Shown here: one piece after another, positions 6,941-10,582 of the stretch
Layout: every line of letters starts with the position of its first letter
Numbering within the stretch: position 1 is the stretch's first letter
Source: Alphaproteobacteria bacterium
Lineage (GTDB): Bacteria > Pseudomonadota > Alphaproteobacteria > Micropepsales > Micropepsaceae
Assembly: GCA_003131925.1 (NCBI GenBank)
Contig: PKWC01000181.1
Location: 1 to 10,582, forward strand
Reading direction: 5' to 3'
Length of the DNA: 10,582 bases
Notes under the pieces: model-generated
What the model was told of the DNA's origin: nothing
Database searches by the model: none
The model's input: only the letters and a program-made list of their open reading frames with translations
Position numbers and translations under genes: made by a program

Positions 6941-7153
6941 CCCCAGACCATTCGTGCGCGGCAGAGGATTCTCGATTTCAACAACACCCATCCACAATCA
7001 TTCACGCGCCGCGGCAATACATCAACTGCGCCCTCCCGGGCCTGCCCGGAAAACCCGGCTTGAGTCTCAACCGGTTGCAGCCTACAGACTTGGTTAATCC
7101 ACCTATTCACAGCCCCATCAACATTCTTCATCATCTAAGGGAGTCTTTTTGAT
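6941..7153. other. Candidate chromosomal replication origin / divergent ppsR-hemE gap
   Basis: A 213-bp non-coding gap (156 bp if ppsR starts at 6997) at which transcription switches from leftward to rightward. In Caulobacter and Rickettsia the origin lies between hemE and the homologue of the leftward neighbour, so location is the main argument. DnaA-box-like 9-mers on the + strand, against TTATNCACA: CTATTCACA 7103-7111 (8/9), TAATCCACC 7095-7103, CCATCCACA 6988-6996 and TCATTCACG 6998-7006 (7/9 each). Other structure: hairpin CCGGG-cctg-CCCGG 7036-7049; palindrome TTGAG-T-CTCAA 7060-7070 inside a longer imperfect dyad 7052-7076; an IHF-like match TCTCAA-N4-TTG 7065-7077; and a T/A-richer stretch 7117-7157 before hemE. 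Promoters for hemE and ppsR must also lie here, but I could not assign them. Confidence 0.55.
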
Positions 7154-8194
7154 TTGAGAGAAGGGCGAAAAGGAAACCTGTTCGCGGTTCTGAGCGGTTC
7201 AAGGCTGTCGCCCCCACCGGTCTGGCTGATGCGGCAGGCTGGAAGGTATCTCCCGGAGTATCGCGAAGCGCGAGCAAGGGCAGGATCCTTCTGGAAACTG
7301 TGCATGACACCGCAGGACGCTGCAGAAGTGACGCTGCAACCGGTGCGGCGGTTCGATATGGATGCCGCGATCCTGTTCTCCGATATCCTGCTCGTGCCTT
7401 TCGCGTTGGGCAAGAAGATCCAATTTGATGACGGGATAGGGCCGCGTCTTGAGCGAACTCTTTCGCCGGATGAACTGCGGATGGATCATGAAGAGTGGGG
7501 ACAGAAGCTTGCGCCGGTCTATGAGGCGTTGCGGTTGGTGGGCAGCCGGCTTGAAGCCGGGAAGGACATCCTGGGTTTCGCCGGGGGACCATGGACGCTC
7601 GCAACCTATATGGCGGAAGGTCAAGGTTCTTCAGATCAGCGTGCGGCGAAACTCTGGGGCTACCGGGACCCGGCAGGTTTCTCGAATCTTCTGAGCCAGA
7701 TCGCAACCTGCGTGGCGTATCATCTCGTCAGGCAGATCGAAGCTGGCGCGACAGTGGTGCAGATCTTCGACAGTTGGGCTGGCGGTCTCTCCGAACACGC
7801 GTTCCTTGAATGGGTGATCGGACCTACAAAGCTCGTGGTGGAACGCGTTCGAAAGACGACGAGCGCCGCGAAGATCATCGGCTTCCCGCGCGGCGCGACT
7901 GTCGAGGGTTACGAGCGCTATGTGGCGGAAACCGGAGTGGACGGAGTGAGCGTCGACACGGCTTTGCCGATTGGCGCGGCCGTCGAAAGGCTCGCAGGAA
8001 ACGCGGCCCTGCAGGGCAATCTCGATCCGATTCTGCTCCTGGCAGGCGGAGCCATGATGACCCGGGAAATTGATAGATTGCTCGCCGCAACGAAGAAGGT
8101 TCCCTTCATCGCAAATCTCGGCCATGGGGTTTTGCCGCAAACGCCGGTTGAGCATGTTGCGGAGTTCATCGCATGCGTGCGGAGCTCGCATTGA
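7154..8194 (+). CDS. hemE: Uroporphyrinogen decarboxylase
   Basis: Removes four carboxyl groups from uroporphyrinogen III to give coproporphyrinogen III, in the cytosol. The 346-residue protein has the N-terminal signature PPVWLMRQAGRYLPEYR (21-37) with R27 and R31 for substrate carboxylates, FSDIL (75-79) with the essential D77, GGPWTLATYM (144-153) with Y152, FDSWAGGLS (205-213) with S207, GFPRG (243-247) and NLGHGV (321-326) with H324. Nothing is missing. The start is TTG at 7154: an in-frame TAA lies 15 bp upstream, so no earlier start exists, and GGGAG at 7139-7143 serves as ribosome site at a longish 10 nt. First gene of the hemE-hemH-hemJ run; the gap to its left is the candidate origin. 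Confidence 0.96.
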   Translation: MREGRKGNLFAVLSGSRLSPPPVWLMRQAGRYLPEYREARARAGSFWKLCMTPQDAAEVTLQPVRRFDMDAAILFSDILLVPFALGKKIQFDDGIGPRLERTLSPDELRMDHEEWGQKLAPVYEALRLVGSRLEAGKDILGFAGGPWTLATYMAEGQGSSDQRAAKLWGYRDPAGFSNLLSQIATCVAYHLVRQIEAGATVVQIFDSWAGGLSEHAFLEWVIGPTKLVVERVRKTTSAAKIIGFPRGATVEGYERYVAETGVDGVSVDTALPIGAAVERLAGNAALQGNLDPILLLAGGAMMTREIDRLLAATKKVPFIANLGHGVLPQTPVEHVAEFIACVRSSH

Positions 8195-9228
8195 GACTGG
8201 CCGTCGTGCTGTTCAACCTTGGCGGGCCCGATTCGCCCTCTGCTGTTGAGCCGTTCCTCAAGAATCTGTTTTCCGATCCTGCGATCCTTCCCCTTCCTGC
8301 ATGGCTGCGCGAGCCGGCAGCACGGCTGATCGCAAAGCGTCGCACACCTGTCGCGCGAGCGATTTACGAGCGGATCGGGGGAAAATCGCCCATTCTCGAA
8401 CAAACAGCCGCCCAGGCAGATGCGCTCGAACAGGATCTCGTGCGGCGCGGCGCCGAGGCACGAGTCTTTGTCGCCATGCGAGCGTGGCATCCAATGAGCG
8501 ACGAAACAGCCGAGGCTGTTGCGGTCTTCGCGCCCGACGGTGTCGTGCTCCTGCCGCTCTATCCGCAATTTTCTACGACGACGACTGCCTCATCCCTCTC
8601 CGCCTGGCGCGCGGCGGCCGCAAAAGCGGGTCTTTCCGCCGAACACAAACGGGTCTGCTGTTATCCGTGGAACGAAGGGTTCATCAAAAGTCTGGCCGAG
8701 CGCGTGCGGACGTCGCTTCTGCATCGGCGGCCGGATCTGTCCTACCGCCTTCTTTTTTCCGCTCACGGGTTGCCGCAACGGATTGTCGATCGTGGGGATC
8801 CGTACCGCTGGCAGATCGAACGAACGGTTGGCGCACTTGTACATGAACTGGGAGACGACGCACGCGATTGGCGGATTTCTTATCAGAGCCGCGTCGGGCC
8901 GCTCAAATGGCTTGCGCCTGCGATAGACGAGGAGATTCGGCGGGCAGGATCGGAGGGCAAGGGCCTCGTCGTAGTGCCGGTTGCGTTCGTATCGGAGCAC
9001 TCCGAAACGCTCGTCGAGCTTGATATGGACTATGCGGCACTTGCGCACAAAGCGGGCGTGCCGGACTATCTCCGCGCGGCGACCGTTGGAACAAGCGAGG
9101 CTTTCATTCGCGGATTGGGTGATCTCGTTTTGCGGGCCATTGCGTCCCCGGAGCCTGTGACGTGCAGTGCCGGGCGGATTTGCCCCCCGGGTCTTGCACT
9201 TTGCGGCATGAGCGAGGCGCGGCAATGA
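8173..9228 (+). CDS. hemH: Ferrochelatase, probably [2Fe-2S] type
   Basis: Inserts ferrous iron into protoporphyrin IX, the last step of protohaem synthesis. The 351-residue protein has VVLFNLGGPDSP (11-22), YPQFSTTTTAS (130-140), FSAHGLP (195-201) with the catalytic H198, YQSRVGP (237-243) and SEHSETLVELD (274-284) with E278. Five cysteines lie at 162, 163, 331, 337 and 344; the C-terminal trio plus one of the internal pair resemble the four-cysteine cluster sites described in ferrochelatases of Caulobacter and mycobacteria. Two starts compete: ATG 8173 (22-bp overlap with hemE, GGAG 8 nt upstream) and TTG 8191 (4-bp TTGA overlap, GGAG 6 nt upstream, six residues shorter). hemJ follows with a 4-bp overlap. 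Confidence 0.95.
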   Translation: MRAELALRLAVVLFNLGGPDSPSAVEPFLKNLFSDPAILPLPAWLREPAARLIAKRRTPVARAIYERIGGKSPILEQTAAQADALEQDLVRRGAEARVFVAMRAWHPMSDETAEAVAVFAPDGVVLLPLYPQFSTTTTASSLSAWRAAAAKAGLSAEHKRVCCYPWNEGFIKSLAERVRTSLLHRRPDLSYRLLFSAHGLPQRIVDRGDPYRWQIERTVGALVHELGDDARDWRISYQSRVGPLKWLAPAIDEEIRRAGSEGKGLVVVPVAFVSEHSETLVELDMDYAALAHKAGVPDYLRAATVGTSEAFIRGLGDLVLRAIASPEPVTCSAGRICPPGLALCGMSEARQ

Positions 9229-9680
9229 GCGCATGGATCGAATCAACTGAGTTCTATCTCTGGGTCAAAGCGCTCCACGTGATCGCCGTCATCGCTTGGA
9301 TGGCAGGAATGCTCTATCTGCCGCGCCTCTTCGTCTATCATTGCGAAGCGCTGCCTGGATCGCCCGATTCCGAACGCTTCAAGCGGATGGAGCGCCGGCT
9401 GCTGCGTGCGATTGTCAATCCGGCGATGATTGCGGTCTGGATTCTGGGGCTCACGCTGAGTTTTCTGCCGGCGACCGATGCCTGGCACCAAAACTGGTTT
9501 CACCTGAAATTCGCCTTGGTGGTGGCGATGAGCGGCGTTCATGGCCTGTATGCGAGCTGGGCGCGGGCCTTCGCGTCGGATGCGAATGCGCATTCGGCCC
9601 GTTTCTACCGCATATGGAACGAGGTCCCCGCGGGGCTCCTGGTGTTCATCGTCATCCTGGCAGTCGTTAAGCCTTTCTGA
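9225..9680 (+). CDS. hemJ: Protoporphyrinogen IX oxidase HemJ
   Basis: Oxidises protoporphyrinogen IX to protoporphyrin IX in the inner membrane, just before ferrochelatase; HemJ replaces HemG or HemY in most alphaproteobacteria. The 151-residue protein has four likely membrane helices, about 12-33, 62-81, 94-113 and 136-151. Conserved-looking residues are H18 in KALHVIAVIAWMAGMLYLPRL and the FHLKF stretch (92-96), features of the family whose histidine is thought to bind haem. The frame is open 63 bp further upstream, but the ATG at 9225 has GAGG 7 nt upstream, overlaps the hemH stop as ATGA, and gives the family's usual beginning. The three haem genes are thus physically coupled; protein contact between HemJ and HemH is an inference only. 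Confidence 0.94.
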   Translation: MSAWIESTEFYLWVKALHVIAVIAWMAGMLYLPRLFVYHCEALPGSPDSERFKRMERRLLRAIVNPAMIAVWILGLTLSFLPATDAWHQNWFHLKFALVVAMSGVHGLYASWARAFASDANAHSARFYRIWNEVPAGLLVFIVILAVVKPF

Positions 9681-9681
9681 A

Positions 9682-9698
9682 CGGCCTCTCCGGGGCCG
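9682..9698 (+). terminator. Weak GC hairpin after hemJ, no T-tract
   Basis: Arms CGGCC (9682-9686) and GGCCG (9694-9698) with a 7-nt loop follow the hemJ stop by one or two bases. No run of T follows (GCAAAG instead), so this is not a convincing intrinsic terminator. It could be a 3' stability hairpin, and hem transcripts may read into rho. Confidence 0.25.
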
Positions 9699-9712
9699 CA
9701 AAGAAACATCAT

Positions 9713-9740
9713 TTGCAACGGCACGAAATCCCGGTATAAG
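9713..9740 (+). promoter_or_regulatory. Sigma-70-type promoter for rho
   Basis: TTGCAA at 9713-9718 and TATAAG at 9735-9740 are 16 bp apart, the best -35/-10 pair I found in the window. It sits in the hemJ-rho gap and points toward rho. Transcription would start near 9747, giving a leader of about 170-175 nt before the first rho ATG. The leader contains a small hairpin, CGCGC-N7-GCGCG at 9774-9790, and C-rich, weakly structured stretches toward its end. Confidence 0.65.
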
Positions 9741-9890
9741 ACGTTAGTTCCCCATTCACGCCGTTGGGCAGCGCGCGCAAGACAAGCGCGAAGTTGAATC
9801 CGGTACAGGCCGGCGCGGCGCGCGACCATAACCGCCGAAACTCTCGCCAGATACCGCGGGCGGCGGATCAAATCCCCGAAGGCTTCCGTT

Positions 9891-9920
9891 CCAGGTGCAA
9901 TTCCCCCAGGTGCAATCCCC
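9891..9920 (+). repeat. 15-bp tandem duplication directly before the rho start
   Basis: CCAGGTGCAATTCCC (9891-9905) is followed without gap by CCAGGTGCAATCCCC (9906-9920), 14 of 15 bases identical, ending at the base before the rho ATG. A third, decayed copy is visible just inside the gene (CAGTGCAATCC, 9925-9935). The unit carries the AGG that is the only ribosome-site candidate for ATG 9921, and it is C-rich. Whether it is a regulatory element or a replication-slippage scar is open. Confidence 0.85.
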
Positions 9921-10582
9921 ATGACAGTGCAATCCGGCCTGCAGGCAATGAAGCTGCAGGATTTGAAATCCAAATCTCCCACCGACCTGCTGGCGTTCGC
10001 CGAGGATCTCGAAATCGAGAACGCATCGGCGATGCGCAAGCAGGACATGCTGTTCGCGATTCTCAAAGAGCTCGCCGACCGCAATGTCGAGATCACCGGC
10101 ATCGGCGTGCTCGAGACGCTCCAGGACGGCTTCGGGTTTCTGCGTTCGCCCGAATCGAACTATCTGGCCGGCCCCGACGACATCTACGTTTCCCCGTCGC
10201 AAATCCGTCGCTTTGGCCTGCGGACCGGGGACACTGTCGACGGTCCCATTCGCAGCCCCAAAGACGGGGAGCGCTATTTCGCGCTGCTCAAGGTCACAAC
10301 GATCAACTTCGAGGATCCGGAAAACATCAAGCACAAGGTGCACTTCGACAATCTGACGCCGCTTTATCCCACGAAGTGGCTCAACCTGGAGATCGAGGAT
10401 CCGACCATAAAGGACAAGACGGGCCGCATCATCAACATCGTGGCGCCGCAGGGCAAAGGCCAGCGCGCGCTCATCACCGCGCAGCCGCGCACCGGCAAGA
10501 CGGTGATTCTGCAGAACATCGCCAGGGCGATCGCCATCAATCACCCCGAATGCTACCTGATCGTTCTGCTGATCGACGAGCG
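9921..10582 (+). CDS. rho: Transcription termination factor Rho, N-terminal half (cut by right window edge)
   Basis: Hexameric RNA-dependent ATPase/helicase that ends transcription at rut sites. The first 220 codons are present. Rho N-terminal helical domain: MKLQDLK (10-16) to about 55; cold-shock-like RNA-binding domain about 60-130 with the RNP1-like GFGFLR (70-75) and DDIYVSPSQIRRFGLR (86-101); then HFDNLTPLYP (141-150), P-loop AQPRTGKT (187-194) with K193 and T194, and the Walker-B-proximal LLIDE at the edge. E. coli has APPKAGKT at the P-loop. ATG 9921 follows the tandem repeat with AGG 10 nt upstream; ATG 9948 would give MKLQDLK, close to where relatives start, but has no spaced ribosome site. 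In many alphaproteobacteria rho is followed by trmE and gidA, which would lie outside. Confidence 0.95.
   Translation, partial: MTVQSGLQAMKLQDLKSKSPTDLLAFAEDLEIENASAMRKQDMLFAILKELADRNVEITGIGVLETLQDGFGFLRSPESNYLAGPDDIYVSPSQIRRFGLRTGDTVDGPIRSPKDGERYFALLKVTTINFEDPENIKHKVHFDNLTPLYPTKWLNLEIEDPTIKDKTGRIINIVAPQGKGQRALITAQPRTGKTVILQNIARAIAINHPECYLIVLLIDE

Noticed and set aside
7083..7098. Sigma-70 promoter for hemE or ppsR built on TTGAGT, TTGCAG or TTGATG
   Set aside because: None of these has a -10 hexamer with more than about half of the consensus at 16-18 bp, so I leave the promoters unassigned.
7094..7110. CtrA-binding site (TTAA-N7-TTAA)
   Set aside because: Only one TTAA half-site is present; the second half reads ATTC or TATT. 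The same holds for the single TTAA near 2750.
7117..7140. Possible DnaA-trio array in the trinucleotide-like run before hemE
   Set aside because: The opposite strand reads GATGATGAAGAA in the 5'-3' direction, the reverse of the 3'-GAT-5' polarity required, and no good DnaA box sits at the expected distance.
9162..9224. 21-residue N-terminal extension of HemJ
   Set aside because: It lies within hemH, lacks a ribosome site and adds a cysteine-bearing hydrophilic stretch not expected before the first HemJ helix.
8590..9246. 218-codon minus-strand frame opposite hemH
   Set aside because: Shadow of hemH; the forward frame contains all ferrochelatase motifs.
9756..10544. 262-codon open frame on the minus strand opposite rho
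   Set aside because: It lies antisense to a clear Rho reading, shows no family resemblance and has the composition of a high-G+C shadow frame.

Overview
The window looks like the chromosomal backbone of an alphaproteobacterium with a fairly high G+C content. It carries two divergent blocks of housekeeping genes whose order (rho, hemJ, hemH, hemE | ppsR, maf, aroE, coaE, dnaQ, secB) is the one known around the replication origin in this class, for example between hemE and the first numbered gene of Caulobacter. I see no mobile element, CRISPR array, tRNA or rRNA. All the large genes have recognisable families. The genus cannot be told from the sequence alone.

Layout from left to right. Positions 1-2657 read leftward as one compact envelope/stress block: timA (Tim44-like), mltA (lytic transglycosylase), smr (Smr-domain nuclease-like) and the start of a YjbQ/UPF0047 gene cut by the window edge. 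A 201-bp divergent gap with two small dyads separates timA from secB, which reads rightward. The 3' end of secB overlaps the 3' end of dnaQ. From 3338 to 6940 five genes read leftward, each overlapping the next: ppsR, maf, aroE, coaE, dnaQ. They serve dikinase regulation, nucleotide sanitation, shikimate and coenzyme A synthesis, and replication proofreading. A short gap (6941-7153) follows, and from there everything reads rightward: hemE, hemH and hemJ (haem synthesis, missing only the steps before uroporphyrinogen III and coproporphyrinogen oxidase), then rho from its own promoter, cut by the right edge.

The most interesting element is the ppsR-hemE gap. Gene order, divergent leading-strand transcription, several degenerate DnaA-box-like 9-mers, an IHF-like site and a long imperfect dyad together make it the best candidate for the chromosomal origin. 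Second is the rho leader: a good sigma-70 promoter, about 170 nt of leader, and a 15-bp tandem duplication abutting the start codon with a third decayed copy just inside the gene. Smaller points are a cysteine-rich ferrochelatase C-terminus that suggests a [2Fe-2S] cluster, an altered Rho P-loop, and many GTG or TTG starts in tight overlaps. I found no evidence of a novel defence or accessory system here.
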